Below are positions 46,945 to 55,402 of a stretch of 64,000 bases of DNA, piece by piece; within the stretch, counting starts at the first letter, position 1, and each line of letters opens with the position of its first letter. The notes under the pieces were generated by a model. It had not been told where the DNA came from. It made no database searches and saw only the letters and a program-made list of their open reading frames with translations. The translations under genes and the position numbers were made by a program. Source of the stretch: Kitasatospora viridis (GTDB lineage: Bacteria; Actinomycetota; Actinomycetes; Streptomycetales; Streptomycetaceae). The stretch covers positions 682,001-746,000 of the forward strand of contig NZ_VIWT01000002.1 of the NCBI RefSeq assembly GCF_007829815.1, given 5' to 3'.

Positions 46945-49470
46945 TCAGTCGGCCGGCGTGAGCAGGTCCTGGTAGTGCCGGGCCTTGGCGTGATCCGCCA
47001 GTTCGAGAGCGGCCTGACGGGCGATCACCAGCGCCGAACGGATCCGCGGTGACCCGGGAGGCAGTTCGCGGACGGCGAGGAACGCCTCGACGTGGTGCAG
47101 CGCCTCCCGGTGGCGGCCCGCGCCCTCGTGCTCCAGGGCCAGCGCGAAGTGGAGGTCGGCGCGGTCCTTGAGCTGTCCCTCGCCCTCCATCAGCTCCAGC
47201 GCCCGGTCGGCCGTGGCGATGGCCTGGTCATCCAGTCCGGCGCCGAACAACACGAGCGACCGGCCGCTCAGCGCCTGTGCCAGGCGCTGGCGGTCGCCGA
47301 GCTCGGTGAGCACGGCGACCGCCTCGTCGTTCAGGCCGAGCGCCTCGTCGGTGCGTCCGAGCATGGTAAGCGTCACCGAGGCGTTCGACCTGGCCACCGC
47401 CTCGCCCGACCGGTACCCGAGCGCGCGGCAGGCTTCGGCGTCGGCCAGCTGCGCGGCCAGGGCCTCCTCGTTCCGGCCCTGGTGCCGCAGGGTCAGCGCC
47501 AGGTCGTTGGTGACCATGCTCTCCTTGTACGGGTTGCCGATCCGGCGGAAGATCTCCAGCGCCCTGTGCTGGTACTGCTCTGCCGTGGACGGGTCGTCGA
47601 CATCCAGGAGGGTGAGGGCCAGGGTGTTCAGCGTCTCGGCGGTACCGGGCTCGTCGCCCAGCGACTCGCAGGTTTCGAGGTCGGAGCGGAAGTACCGGAT
47701 CGCGGTCTCGAACTCGCCCAGCGCACGGTGGACGGTGCCCAGGTTGAACAGCACCTTGCTGGTCTCGCGCGGGTTCGCCAGGTCCTGCCACAGGTGCAGG
47801 CTCTGTTCGAGCAGCGGGCGGGCCCGTTCCAGCGCCCCGGTGTCCATGTGCAGGCCGCCGAGCAGGTTCAGCGTGTCGGCGGTCAGCATCGGGTCGCCCA
47901 GGGACTCGGTCAGCTCGCGGACCTCCTCCGCGATCTCCATCGCCGTGCCGAACTCGCGACGGGCCCGGGCCAGGTTCGCGCGCTGGAGCATGAGCCCGGC
48001 GCCGATCTGGCGGTCGCCGACGAGCTCGGCGGCCTCCAGACCGGCCCGGCACGCCTCCTCCCAGGCGGGCCAGTTTCCGGTCGCCTCGCACACCGTGGTC
48101 AAGGCGCCCGCCAGCACGGCCGCCCGCTCCGGCGCGCCGGCGCCGATCAGCTGACGGGCCGTCGGCAGTGCGCTCGACAGGTTCTCCTCGGTCCAGCGGG
48201 CGGCGTCCTGCGCGCTGTCGACCCGCGCGACGTTCCCGTCCTGGAGGAACGACGGCATCGGAAGACCGGTGACCGCGAACTGCGCCCGCAGCGCCGACCG
48301 CAGCAGCCAGTCGTTCATCCGAGCGGCGTTGTCCGCGACCGACTCGGCCGCCTCCTCGGTGAGTTGTTCCCTGGCGAAGACCCGCAGCAGGTCGTGGAAG
48401 CGGTAGCACCCGGGGCCGGGTGCGGGCTCGATCAGGCTCATCTCGGCGAGCTTGCGCAGCTCCCTGGCGGCCTCGCGCTCGCTCGAACCGGTGAGCGCCG
48501 CGCAGATCCCCGGCCCGAAATGGTCGCCCGGTACCTGGGACAGCCGCCGGAACACCTTGATCGCGGCCTTGTTGAGCCTGCGGTACGACAGCGAGAAGGC
48601 GGCCCGCACGGTCAGGTCACCGGCCTCCAGGGCCCCGAGGCGGTCGCGTTCCTGGCGCAGTTCGCGGGCCAGGTCGGCCATCCGCAGGTACCGGTTGGTG
48701 CTCAGGCGGTTGGCGCTGATCCGCAGGGCCAGCGGGAGCCGGCCGCAGAAATCGACCACCTGTTCCGCGTCGGCGAGCCCGCGGTCCACCCGCTCGGCAC
48801 CGCAGACCCCGCGCAGGAACTCCAGCGCGACCTCCGGCGAGAAGGTGTCGAGGTCCAGCCGCTGGGCGCCCTCCAGTCCGGCGAGACGGCTGCGGCTGGT
48901 GATCAGCACGGTGCTGCCGCCGCCCGCCGGGATCAGCGGGCGGACCTGCTCCTCGCCCTTCGCGTTGTCGAGGACCACCAGTACGCGGCGGCCGGCGAGC
49001 GCCAGCCGGTAGGCGTCGAGCAGCAGGTGCGGGTCGCCCGGCAGCTCCGCCTGCGGGGTGCCGAGGGCCACCAGGAACCGGGCCATGACCTCTTCCGGCT
49101 CTGCGGGCCGCTCGCCCATGCCCCGCAGGTCGGCGTAGAGCCGGCCGTGCGGGAAGTCGCCGTCCGGGTGGTGGGCGACGTGGGTGGCGAGGGCGGTCTT
49201 GCCGACGCCCGGGGTGCCGGAGACCACCACGATCCGGTCGGGCGCGTAGTGTTCACCGGCTCCGTCGGACGGCAGGAGGATCCGCGCGACCTCCTCCGCC
49301 CGCCCGGTGAAGTCGGCCAGCCGGGGCGGCAGCAGCCGCGGAACCGCCGGTGCCGAGGCCTGCGCGGGATAGAAGTTGAACACCGGGTTGGTCAGGATCG
49401 CCTTGTGCGCGTCGCCGTTCACCGCGACCGCCGCCGCCCCTGTGGCCCGGGCCGAAGTGTCCCGCCTCAC
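46945..49470 (-). CDS. STAND-class NB-ARC ATPase with C-terminal TPR array
   Basis: 841 residues, GTG start overlapping the upstream stop (GTGA). After a short Gly/Ala/Val tract (ATGAAAVAVNGD, residues 9-20) and a PRLADFTGRAEEVARI linker comes an NB-ARC core: Walker A GTPGVGKT (85-92), Walker B RRVLVVLDNA, sensor TVLITSRSRL, GLPL-like CGRLPLALRI and the winged-helix region. From about residue 430 to the end there are ten or so tetratricopeptide repeats (TADTLNLLGGLHMDTGALER, SKVLFNLGTVHRALGEFETA). This is the AfsR C-terminal architecture without the SARP DNA-binding domain, so it is not a classic activator. With its membrane partner it may be a signalling or conflict module. Confidence 0.9.
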   Translation of the reverse strand: MRRDTSARATGAAAVAVNGDAHKAILTNPVFNFYPAQASAPAVPRLLPPRLADFTGRAEEVARILLPSDGAGEHYAPDRIVVVSGTPGVGKTALATHVAHHPDGDFPHGRLYADLRGMGERPAEPEEVMARFLVALGTPQAELPGDPHLLLDAYRLALAGRRVLVVLDNAKGEEQVRPLIPAGGGSTVLITSRSRLAGLEGAQRLDLDTFSPEVALEFLRGVCGAERVDRGLADAEQVVDFCGRLPLALRISANRLSTNRYLRMADLARELRQERDRLGALEAGDLTVRAAFSLSYRRLNKAAIKVFRRLSQVPGDHFGPGICAALTGSSEREAARELRKLAEMSLIEPAPGPGCYRFHDLLRVFAREQLTEEAAESVADNAARMNDWLLRSALRAQFAVTGLPMPSFLQDGNVARVDSAQDAARWTEENLSSALPTARQLIGAGAPERAAVLAGALTTVCEATGNWPAWEEACRAGLEAAELVGDRQIGAGLMLQRANLARARREFGTAMEIAEEVRELTESLGDPMLTADTLNLLGGLHMDTGALERARPLLEQSLHLWQDLANPRETSKVLFNLGTVHRALGEFETAIRYFRSDLETCESLGDEPGTAETLNTLALTLLDVDDPSTAEQYQHRALEIFRRIGNPYKESMVTNDLALTLRHQGRNEEALAAQLADAEACRALGYRSGEAVARSNASVTLTMLGRTDEALGLNDEAVAVLTELGDRQRLAQALSGRSLVLFGAGLDDQAIATADRALELMEGEGQLKDRADLHFALALEHEGAGRHREALHHVEAFLAVRELPPGSPRIRSALVIARQAALELADHAKARHYQDLLTPAD

Positions 49471-49862
49471 GCCGTGATCTCGGTGTCGATCGGGCCGTCC
49501 GCGTCACCGCCCACCGCGACGGCGCCGGGGCCGGCCGCGGTGACGCCGCCCTGCGGCGCGGGCGCCACGGCGTGCGCGGCCGACGCGGCGCCCGCCGCCA
49601 CCTTGGTCCGCAAGCCGCCGCGCGCGGAGCCGCCGACCGCGATCGAGCCGGGCCCGGCGGCCGTGACCGTGCTGCCTCCGGCGTCGGAGGACGACCAGGT
49701 CAGGTACACCTGGAGCCCCGCACCGAGCAGCACCAGCACGGCCAGCCCCGTCCACCACCCCCAACCCGAGCTGTCGGTCGCCAGATTCGTGGCCAGCCCC
49801 GTGACGGCCGCGATCACCACGGCCGCAGCCGCAGCGATCGAGCGTCGAACCACCGCTGTCAT
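49467..49862 (-). CDS. two-helix membrane protein with twin Gly-rich tracts, partner of the STAND ATPase
   Basis: 131 residues; GGGGAGGAC precedes ATG 49862. Two membrane helices (about 8-27 and 35-54) form a hairpin placing the rest in the cytoplasm. The soluble tail contains the same motif twice: TAAGPGSIAVGGSARG (about 66-81) and TAAGPGAVAVGGDADG (about 107-122). A shorter relative (TGAAAVAVNGD) begins the coupled STAND protein, suggesting that the tracts pair with one another. No enzymatic domain. The stop overlaps the STAND start by 4 bases, so the two are made together. No family recognised. Confidence 0.75.
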   Translation of the reverse strand: MTAVVRRSIAAAAAVVIAAVTGLATNLATDSSGWGWWTGLAVLVLLGAGLQVYLTWSSSDAGGSTVTAAGPGSIAVGGSARGGLRTKVAAGAASAAHAVAPAPQGGVTAAGPGAVAVGGDADGPIDTEITA

Positions 49863-49983
49863 GTCCTCCCCAGTTCTGGACCTGACGTGGAGTCAGCCCC
49901 AGAACAGTGCTACCAGACCGCACTGACACCGGTGCCGAAAAAACGACTGACGGCACGGCGCGGCCTCGGAGATGCTCCGTCCG

Positions 49984-50265
49984 ATGGATGACGAAGCGAA
50001 CGAGGTACGAGTGGCCGGGGCTCCAGCGGTGCGGGTCGAATACGACGCTTTGGCAGACATGGCGTACATCTACCTCCTCGGCAGGATCGGGCCTGGAGAG
50101 GCTGTCCGGCAGGTACCCGCACAGGACAACACGGCGATACTCGACTACGACGCGGACGGACGACTGCTAGGCATCGAGCTGTTCAGTGCCGGACGCCGAC
50201 TGCACCCCGATCTGCTGCGTGTCGCCGAGCGGATCGACCGTGAACCGAGTCCGCCGAGCGCGTGA
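49984..50265 (+). CDS. DUF2283-domain small protein
   Basis: 93 residues from ATG 49984 (GGAG 12 bases upstream; ATG 49972 also in frame). The DUF2283 core is VRVEYDALADMAYIYLLGRI, then DNTAILDYDADGRLLGIELF, as in the family (xxxYDxxADxxYIxL...DxDxxGxLxGIEIL). The domain is of unknown function and is often found as a lone gene or near toxin-antitoxin-like loci. It is divergent from the membrane/STAND pair, with about 120 bases between starts. Confidence 0.8.
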   Translation: MDDEANEVRVAGAPAVRVEYDALADMAYIYLLGRIGPGEAVRQVPAQDNTAILDYDADGRLLGIELFSAGRRLHPDLLRVAERIDREPSPPSA

Positions 50266-50289
50266 GTCCTTGACGGAGCACCAGATCGG

Positions 50290-50319
50290 TTGACCCCTTC
50301 CCCGGTGGGCCCATAGCTT
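50290..50319 (+). promoter_or_regulatory. predicted housekeeping-sigma promoter
   Basis: TTGACC (50290-50295) and TAGCTT (50314-50319), 18-base spacer, 55 bases ahead of the small secreted protein gene. Confidence 0.5.
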
Positions 50320-50373
50320 GATCCACAAGGGCGTGCGGTGGGAGCGCGCCTTCGCCTACACAGGGGGAACACC

Positions 50374-50619
50374 ATGCCGGAGCTGACCGGAGGGGCCGTC
50401 AAGGTCCTCACTGTCGCCGTCCTCGCCGTCCTCGCCGCTGCGCCGATCCTGGGCGCAGCCCACGCCTACGCCGCAGCGCCGGTCGCGAAGAGCCAGAGCC
50501 ACCTCTCGGTCACCAACGTCCTGCCCGGGAACCAGGCCATCGCCGCCCCGACGAGCACCGGCCCCTACGCGAACGCCGCCGCAGTCACCCCGGACGAATA
50601 CTCGCACCACGCCTATTAG
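50374..50619 (+). CDS. small secreted protein, 81 aa
   Basis: ATG 50374 follows GGGGGAAC. A signal peptide (VKVLTVAVLAVLAAAPILGA, cut near AYA-A) leaves a mature peptide of about 47 residues rich in Ala, Ser, Pro and Asn and ending DEYSHHAY. There are no Cys residues, so it is neither a lantibiotic-like nor a chaplin-like peptide. It has its own housekeeping-type promoter. Family not recognised; it could be an envelope or extracellular peptide. Confidence 0.6.
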   Translation: MPELTGGAVKVLTVAVLAVLAAAPILGAAHAYAAAPVAKSQSHLSVTNVLPGNQAIAAPTSTGPYANAAAVTPDEYSHHAY

Positions 50620-50783
50620 AAGCCGTCTCCTGGAAGAGCGTTGGCCGCGCGGTGGGGCTCGATCGTCCCTGCGTGGCGTCCCGCGCTTTCCAAGGACGCA
50701 CTGGACCACAGCACCATCTGGTCATGCACGGCGGGGCAGCGAATCGTCTCGTTCTCGCGTGATCGCCAACGAAAGAGCAACCG

Positions 50784-51458
50784 ATGCTACCGATTGTCCT
50801 GTTCGACCTGGACGGCCTTCTGATCGACTCCGAGCCGATCTGGGACGCGGCAAAGCGTGAAGTGTTCGGTCCGCTCGGCCTGCACCTCACAACGGAGATG
50901 CAGGCGGCGACGCGCGGGCTGCGGCAACGGGACATGGTGGCCTACTGGTTCGATCGGGCCACCATTCAAGCCGACCCCGACGACGTGGAGCGGCAGATCG
51001 TGGCCGCCGTGTGCCGCAGGCTGGCGGGAGTGGCGCTGAAGCCCGGCGCCGAACACGCCGTCGCGGCGTGCGCGCGTGCATCGAGGGCGATGGCCGTCGT
51101 GTCCTCTTCGCCGGAGTCGGTGATCCGGCATGCGCTCGCGAGCACCGGCCTTGACCGATCCTTCGACGCCGTGTTTTCCGCCGAAGACGACGAACACGGC
51201 AAGCCCCACCCGGGCGCCTATCTCCGCGCAGCCGCCGCCCTCGGCGCGTCACCCGACGAATGCATCGTGATCGAGGACTCGTTCAACGGCGTCCTTGCCG
51301 GCGCGTCGGCCCAGATGACGGTCGTCGCCGTCCCCGAGGCCGCTGATCGCTGCGATCCGCGCTTCGCGATTGCCACTCTGGCGCTGGAGTCCCTCAAGGA
51401 TCTCGATACCTCTGCATTCGGCGCGCACGTGTCCAGGGGGAGCCGGAACGCCACGTGA
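50784..51458 (+). CDS. HAD-superfamily sugar-phosphate phosphatase/phosphoglucomutase-like
   Basis: 224 residues. HAD motif I is VLFDLDGLLIDSE (nucleophile D9, general acid D11), motif II the SSS of AVVSSSPESV, motif III Lys in EHGKPHPGAYL and motif IV IVIEDSFNGV. The four-helix cap and the LLIDSEPIW start place it with 2-deoxyglucose-6-phosphatase/beta-phosphoglucomutase-type enzymes (HxpB-like). GAAAGAGCAAC precedes ATG 50784. It stands alone and is followed by a terminator at 51565. Confidence 0.9.
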   Translation: MLPIVLFDLDGLLIDSEPIWDAAKREVFGPLGLHLTTEMQAATRGLRQRDMVAYWFDRATIQADPDDVERQIVAAVCRRLAGVALKPGAEHAVAACARASRAMAVVSSSPESVIRHALASTGLDRSFDAVFSAEDDEHGKPHPGAYLRAAAALGASPDECIVIEDSFNGVLAGASAQMTVVAVPEAADRCDPRFAIATLALESLKDLDTSAFGAHVSRGSRNAT

Positions 51459-51564
51459 GCATCGCGTGCCGCGGCCAAGGTGCGCGGCACGCTCCACCCA
51501 TCGACCCGCTCGCCTGCCTGCGGGCGCACGGCGTCACCGTCTGATCCTTCGTGCGGACAGCACG

Positions 51565-51603
51565 AAGCCCCCGGTTCCGGCGGGGCGGTTTCCAGGGGGC
51601 TTT
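51565..51603 (+). terminator. terminator hairpin after the HAD gene
   Basis: AAGCCCCC (51565-51572) pairs with GGGGGCTT (51595-51602), with a partly structured loop and a short T run. Confidence 0.55.
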
Positions 51604-51756
51604 GCGCTGCCGTCGGCCCTGCCGGTTCAGTCAGCTCCGCACGCCGCAGAGGCAGAACGGATGGCCCGCCGGGTCTCCGGAGAGGTGTTGTTAGGGGTTC
51701 TACGGCAGAGCCGAGAGAGCCCCGCCCGGGTCGGTCCCGGACGGGGCGAGGGGGTT

Positions 51757-51993
51757 CTACTTCGCGGGGTGGACGTTCGCGCGGTGGTGCGGAACCGCCC
51801 AGCAGTCACGCGACCAGAACCGGGTAACCCCGTCGGTCCACGGTCGGCAGTCGTTCGGCCTGCGGGGGGCGTAGCGGACCGCGTAGCGGGCTCCAGCGAG
51901 GATCTGCCACCCGTCCCGCTCACACTGCCGCAGCCCCCGCGTGTTGCCCCGGTGGGTGCCGTCAGGGAGCGTCTTGAAGAACTGGCGGGCCAT
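51757..51993 (-). CDS. hypothetical protein, 78 aa
   Basis: Last gene of a minus-strand run of small genes. ATG 51993 shares a base with the upstream stop (TGATG). The product is basic with four Trp (GWQILAGARYAVRYAPRRPN, DCWAVPHHRANVHP). Codon bias is good. No family recognised; the cluster resembles small accessory genes of integrative elements or prophages, without any hallmark gene. The 300 bases beyond its stop hold only the HAD terminator. Confidence 0.55.
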   Translation of the reverse strand: MARQFFKTLPDGTHRGNTRGLRQCERDGWQILAGARYAVRYAPRRPNDCRPWTDGVTRFWSRDCWAVPHHRANVHPAK

Positions 51994-52322
51994 CAGACCA
52001 GCACCGCGTCAAGGTAGTGCGCACCCGGGTAGGTGTAACCGGGGTCGGGCTCGCCGTTGGCGACGGCCCGAAGTGCCGCGCACCGCTCCTGCTGCCTCTG
52101 CCGCTCCTGCTCGGCGGCGTATTCGGCTTCCATGGTGTCCAACTCGGCGAGCCACGCGCCGTGGTCGACGTGGGGGCGACTCGGGGAGCCAGAGACCGTG
52201 GGCAGCTTCGTGACCCATCCGAGCGAGCGCGGAGAGCGGTAGGCCCCGCTCCCGCAGGTGATCCGCACAGCGGGACGGGGCCCGGATGTGCAGGGCAAAG
52301 GGTCGTAATCAATGCCAAGCAA
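51993..52322 (-). pseudogene. hypothetical gene with two apparent compensating frameshifts
   Basis: From TTG 52322 the frame reads LLGIDYDP. Between about 52295 and 52170 the protein-like sequence is in the next frame: FALHIRAPSRCADHLRERGL, PLSALARMGHEAAHGLWLPE. After that it returns to the first frame: RPHVDHGAWLAELDTMEAEY...GYTYPGAHYLDAVLV. In the middle part second codon positions are about 55% G/C in the shifted frame but about 79% in the open frame, so the open frame is not the coding one there. The shifts map to CCCTTTGCCC and CGCCCCCACG runs. Function unknown. Confidence 0.5.
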
Positions 52323-52341
52323 GTATCCGGAGCTTATCGGC

Positions 52342-52650
52342 CTAGCTCTTGCGGTGCCGACCGCTTCCCTTCCGGAGCAGGGCAACAGGGGTGTCATCCT
52401 GCGGCGGGGCGAAGTCCTCGCCCCGTCGAACGATCATGGGGTAGGCATCGGCGTACGTGTCCGCCACCCCAACTGGCTGCCACGACTGCCCATCCCACTC
52501 GACCACCAGGCGTGGTGTGTCGGGGAACAGGGCACCGCCTCGCCGGGTGGTCGGGTCAAGGGTCAGTGCGTCTCGGACGCCCGGGGGCCGTTCCCGGTTG
52601 GCGCGGGCGCTGTACCAGTCGGTCACGGTTTCGTCGTCGGGTTCGAGCAC
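52342..52650 (-). CDS. hypothetical protein, 102 aa
   Basis: GTG 52650 follows AGAGGA. The protein is acidic, begins LEPDDETVTDWYSARANRER and contains PRLVVEWDGQSWQPVGVADT followed by YADAYPMIVRRGEDFAPPQ. No family recognised. It is second in the minus-strand run of four small genes; its stop is 20 bases before the next likely start. Confidence 0.6.
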   Translation of the reverse strand: MLEPDDETVTDWYSARANRERPPGVRDALTLDPTTRRGGALFPDTPRLVVEWDGQSWQPVGVADTYADAYPMIVRRGEDFAPPQDDTPVALLRKGSGRHRKS

Positions 52651-52671
52651 GGCTGATCCTCTCGCTCGGCG

Positions 52672-52857
52672 TCAGTCCGAGGTTAGCGGCCCGTCCGGCG
52701 TGGTGGAGCCCGGCCAGCGCAGCAGCCCGATCGGCGCCCGCTCGCGGAGCGCATCGGCGTACGCGGTCGAGTCGTCGAACTCCCTGAACTTAACGATCGG
52801 GTCGTCTGCCGCATACAGCATGGCGAGGGCGAAGGGCAGGCAGAAGTCCTGCTGCAT
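52672..52857 (-). CDS. hypothetical protein, 61 aa
   Basis: First gene of the minus-strand run. ATG 52857 has AGAGG three bases upstream, a slightly short spacing; a longer frame begins at 52953 but would overlap the divergent gene at 52909. The product begins MQQDFCLPFALAMLYAADDP and continues with KFREFDDSTAYADALRERAP. No family recognised. It may be co-transcribed with the three genes that follow. Confidence 0.5.
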   Translation of the reverse strand: MQQDFCLPFALAMLYAADDPIVKFREFDDSTAYADALRERAPIGLLRWPGSTTPDGPLTSD

Positions 52858-52908
52858 CGCCCTCTGACGGTCAGTAGCTGTTGGACGGGGTCGGCGTAGT
52901 CTCGCCGG

Positions 52909-53292
52909 GTGCATTCTCACCTGAGCTTCGAGAACCCTCCTGCGCTGCCCCACGAGGTGGTGGCCGAGACGATGGAGCGGGCGCTGCGCGACCGTTCAGC
53001 GGCGGGCGAGGCTGCGGAAGTGCTGGTCGGGACCGCGTTGAACGACGACGACGCGGAGTTCGTCGAGTACTGGTGCGTGCGGGTCGGGACGCGGGCCGTG
53101 TCGGGCAGTCCGCTGCTCGGGCTGGCCGGCCTGTGCCTGGGACACACTGCTCGACGCTTCGGGCGCCTCGGCGATGAGGCCCTCGCGCTGGTGCAGTCGT
53201 TGGCGGCGCGGGCCGAGGCCGACCCGACGGACGTGGACGGTCGGGCCGTCGACGGCCATGACGACGTCCGGAGCTTCCTGCACCTGTGGTGA
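52909..53292 (+). CDS. hypothetical protein, 127 aa
   Basis: GTG 52909 lies 6 bases after TAGTCT (52897-52902), so the mRNA is probably leaderless. The protein is acidic and helical: HEVVAETMERALRDRSAAGE, AEFVEYWCVRVGTRAVSGSP, LLGLAGLCLGHTARRFGRLG, DEALALVQSLAARAEADPTD. Alternating helices suggest a HEAT-like or immunity-type fold, but I cannot assign a family. It diverges from the run of four small minus-strand genes. Confidence 0.65.
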   Translation: MHSHLSFENPPALPHEVVAETMERALRDRSAAGEAAEVLVGTALNDDDAEFVEYWCVRVGTRAVSGSPLLGLAGLCLGHTARRFGRLGDEALALVQSLAARAEADPTDVDGRAVDGHDDVRSFLHLW

Positions 53293-53370
53293 CGGCCGTT
53301 GTCGCCGTGGCGGATCATGCTGCCTGGGCCTTGTGGCCGGTGCCGCTGGCGGGGTCCGGCAGTCGGCGGC

Positions 53371-54300
53371 TCAGGGAACGATGATGACCTTGCCCCGGAT
53401 CCGGCCGGCCTCGCTGAGGCGGTGGACGGCGCCGAGGTCGGCGAGTGGGCGTGACTCGCTGATGTCGACGGCGACCACGCCCGCGTCGATGAGCTCCACC
53501 AGCGCCGCCAGCTGCGCCACGTCATTGCGGGCGACCATGTGCATCGCGGTGACCCTGGCATCCTCGGGTGGCTCGATGGGGGTGGCGATCGAGACGATCC
53601 GCCCGCCCGGCCGCACCAGCGGCGCCAGGGCCGCGGCGTCCGGCGGGCTCAGCTGGACGAGGTTGAGCAGGGTGTCCACCGGGCCGTCGAGTGCGGCAAC
53701 CAGCGGGGTGGCGGTGTAGTCGATCACTTGGTCCGCGCCCTGCCGCCGGACCGCCTCGGCGCTGCGGGCGCCGGCCGTGGCGATCACGTGGGCCCCCGCG
53801 TGCTTGGCGAGCTGTGTCACGAAGCCGCCGACGCCTCCGCCCGCACCGTTGACCAGGACCTGCTGCCCAGCCGCCACCTTCCCGTGCTCGAACACTGCCT
53901 GCCACGCCGTCAGACCGGCCACGGGGAGGGCCGCAGCGTGCGCGAGCGGGATGGTGGCGGGAGCCGCGACCAGCGTGGCCACGGGCGCCCGTACGTACTC
54001 GGCGGCCGCGCCCGCGCTGTCGAGCCGCCCGATGACCCGGTCGCCGACGGTGAACCCCTGCGCGCCCGCGCCGAGCTCGGTGACGGTGCCGGCGACGTCC
54101 CAGCCGAGCGTGTACGGAAGCTCCAAGGGGAAGAAGGCGCGGAGCAGTCCGCCCCGCAGCGCGGCCTCGGTGGGGTTGAACGAGGTCGCGGCGACGCGGA
54201 CGAGCACTTCGCCTGATGCGGGCTCAGGGCGCGGAACGTCGTCGTGGCGGATCACGGATGCGTCGCCGTAGTCGTGGATTCGTGCGGCCTTGATCGTCAT
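53371..54300 (-). CDS. MDR-superfamily NADP-dependent oxidoreductase (quinone-reductase-like)
   Basis: 309 residues. GroES half: EVLVRVAATSFNPTEAALRG, LPYTLGWDVAGTVTELGAGA, FTVGDRVIGRL. Rossmann half: QVLVNGAGGGVGGFVTQLAK, HAGAHVIATAGARSAE, then RQGADQVIDYT. No zinc ligands, so it belongs with zeta-crystallin-like quinone or enone reductases. ATG 54300. It is divergent from an AraC-type activator gene (54390) across 89 bases, which probably controls it. The window contains another, separately regulated enzyme of the same superfamily at 23844. Confidence 0.92.
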   Translation of the reverse strand: MTIKAARIHDYGDASVIRHDDVPRPEPASGEVLVRVAATSFNPTEAALRGGLLRAFFPLELPYTLGWDVAGTVTELGAGAQGFTVGDRVIGRLDSAGAAAEYVRAPVATLVAAPATIPLAHAAALPVAGLTAWQAVFEHGKVAAGQQVLVNGAGGGVGGFVTQLAKHAGAHVIATAGARSAEAVRRQGADQVIDYTATPLVAALDGPVDTLLNLVQLSPPDAAALAPLVRPGGRIVSIATPIEPPEDARVTAMHMVARNDVAQLAALVELIDAGVVAVDISESRPLADLGAVHRLSEAGRIRGKVIIVP

Positions 54301-54389
54301 GTCGCGAATCTACGACCGCACTTGGAGACGATCCATGCGGCAGAGTGCCCGGTTCATACGCGTGCGTCTCGCCCGCGTAGTCTCACCGC

Positions 54390-55325
54390 GTGGATGTGCT
54401 CAGTGACGTCATCGCGGTGATGCGGACCGGTCGGCCCCGGTCGGCGCACGTGCGGTGGCACGCCCCGTGGGGGCAGGAGTTCGCCTCCGTGCCGGGGTCG
54501 GCGGGCTTCCAGGTGGTCCTGCGGGGCTCCTGCTGGCTGCTTCCGCCGGACGGGGAGCCCGTCCCGCTGGGCGTGGGTGACGTGCTGTTCCTGCCCCACG
54601 GCAGTGGGCACACCCTGGCCGACAGCCCCGGATCCCTGCCTGCGGCTCCTGCCTGCGGCCCCGACGACCCGAGACTTTCCGAGCCCTACGCGTCGGACAG
54701 CGTCGACCGGACCGGAGCCGGCGGTCCGGTCACCGTCGTGCTGTGCGGGACCTACCAGCTCGACCCGTCCCGCACCCACCCGCTGCTGCGCGGCCTGCCC
54801 GACCGGATCCACCTCCCCGCGCACCCGGACCGGTACCCGGAACTGCGCTCGGCCGTGGGGCTGCTGGCCGCCGAACTGGAGCACCCGCGCCTGGGCACGG
54901 ACGCGGCCGTCCCCGCTCTGCTGGACACGCTGCTGCTGTACATCCTGCGCATCTGGTTCAGTGAGCAGCCCGCCCGGGGCAACGCCACCGGCTGGGCCGC
55001 CGCGCTCAACGACCCGGCGGTCACCGCCGCCCTCGACGCCATCCACCGGGCCCCGGCGGCGCCGTGGACGGTGGCGAAGCTCGCCGCGGAAGCGGGGCTG
55101 TCCCGGGCGCCGTTCGCCAGGCGCTTCGCCGCACTGATCGGCCAACCACCCCTCGGCTACCTGACCTGGTGGCGGATGACCACGGCCGCGCGCCTGCTGC
55201 GGGCATCGGACGCACCGTTGAAGTCCGTCGCCGCCCAGGTGGGCTACGCCTCCGAGTTCGCCTTCGCCACCGCGTTCAAGCGCACCCACGGGACGGCCCC
55301 CGGCACGTTCAGACGGCGGAGCTGA
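54390..55325 (+). CDS. AraC-family transcriptional regulator with cupin sensor domain
   Basis: 311 residues from GTG 54390, which lies 6 bases after TAGTCT (54378-54383): probable leaderless mRNA. The N-terminal AraC-binding-like cupin (Cupin_6) has GFQVVLRGSCWLLPPDGEPV, LGVGDVLFLPHGSGHTLAD. The C-terminal double helix-turn-helix reads WTVAKLAAEAGLSRAPFARR, FAALIGQPPLGYLTWWRM, then LKSVAAQVGYASEFAFATAF and KRTHGTAPGTFRR. The divergent MDR oxidoreductase is the likely target. Confidence 0.94.
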   Translation: MDVLSDVIAVMRTGRPRSAHVRWHAPWGQEFASVPGSAGFQVVLRGSCWLLPPDGEPVPLGVGDVLFLPHGSGHTLADSPGSLPAAPACGPDDPRLSEPYASDSVDRTGAGGPVTVVLCGTYQLDPSRTHPLLRGLPDRIHLPAHPDRYPELRSAVGLLAAELEHPRLGTDAAVPALLDTLLLYILRIWFSEQPARGNATGWAAALNDPAVTAALDAIHRAPAAPWTVAKLAAEAGLSRAPFARRFAALIGQPPLGYLTWWRMTTAARLLRASDAPLKSVAAQVGYASEFAFATAFKRTHGTAPGTFRRRS

Positions 55326-55402
55326 ATCCGGTTCAGCCGCCGGGGCGTGGTCCGGCCGTGGCGGCTGACGGACCGTCGGGGGTGTCGTCTACGATCTGGG
55401 CC

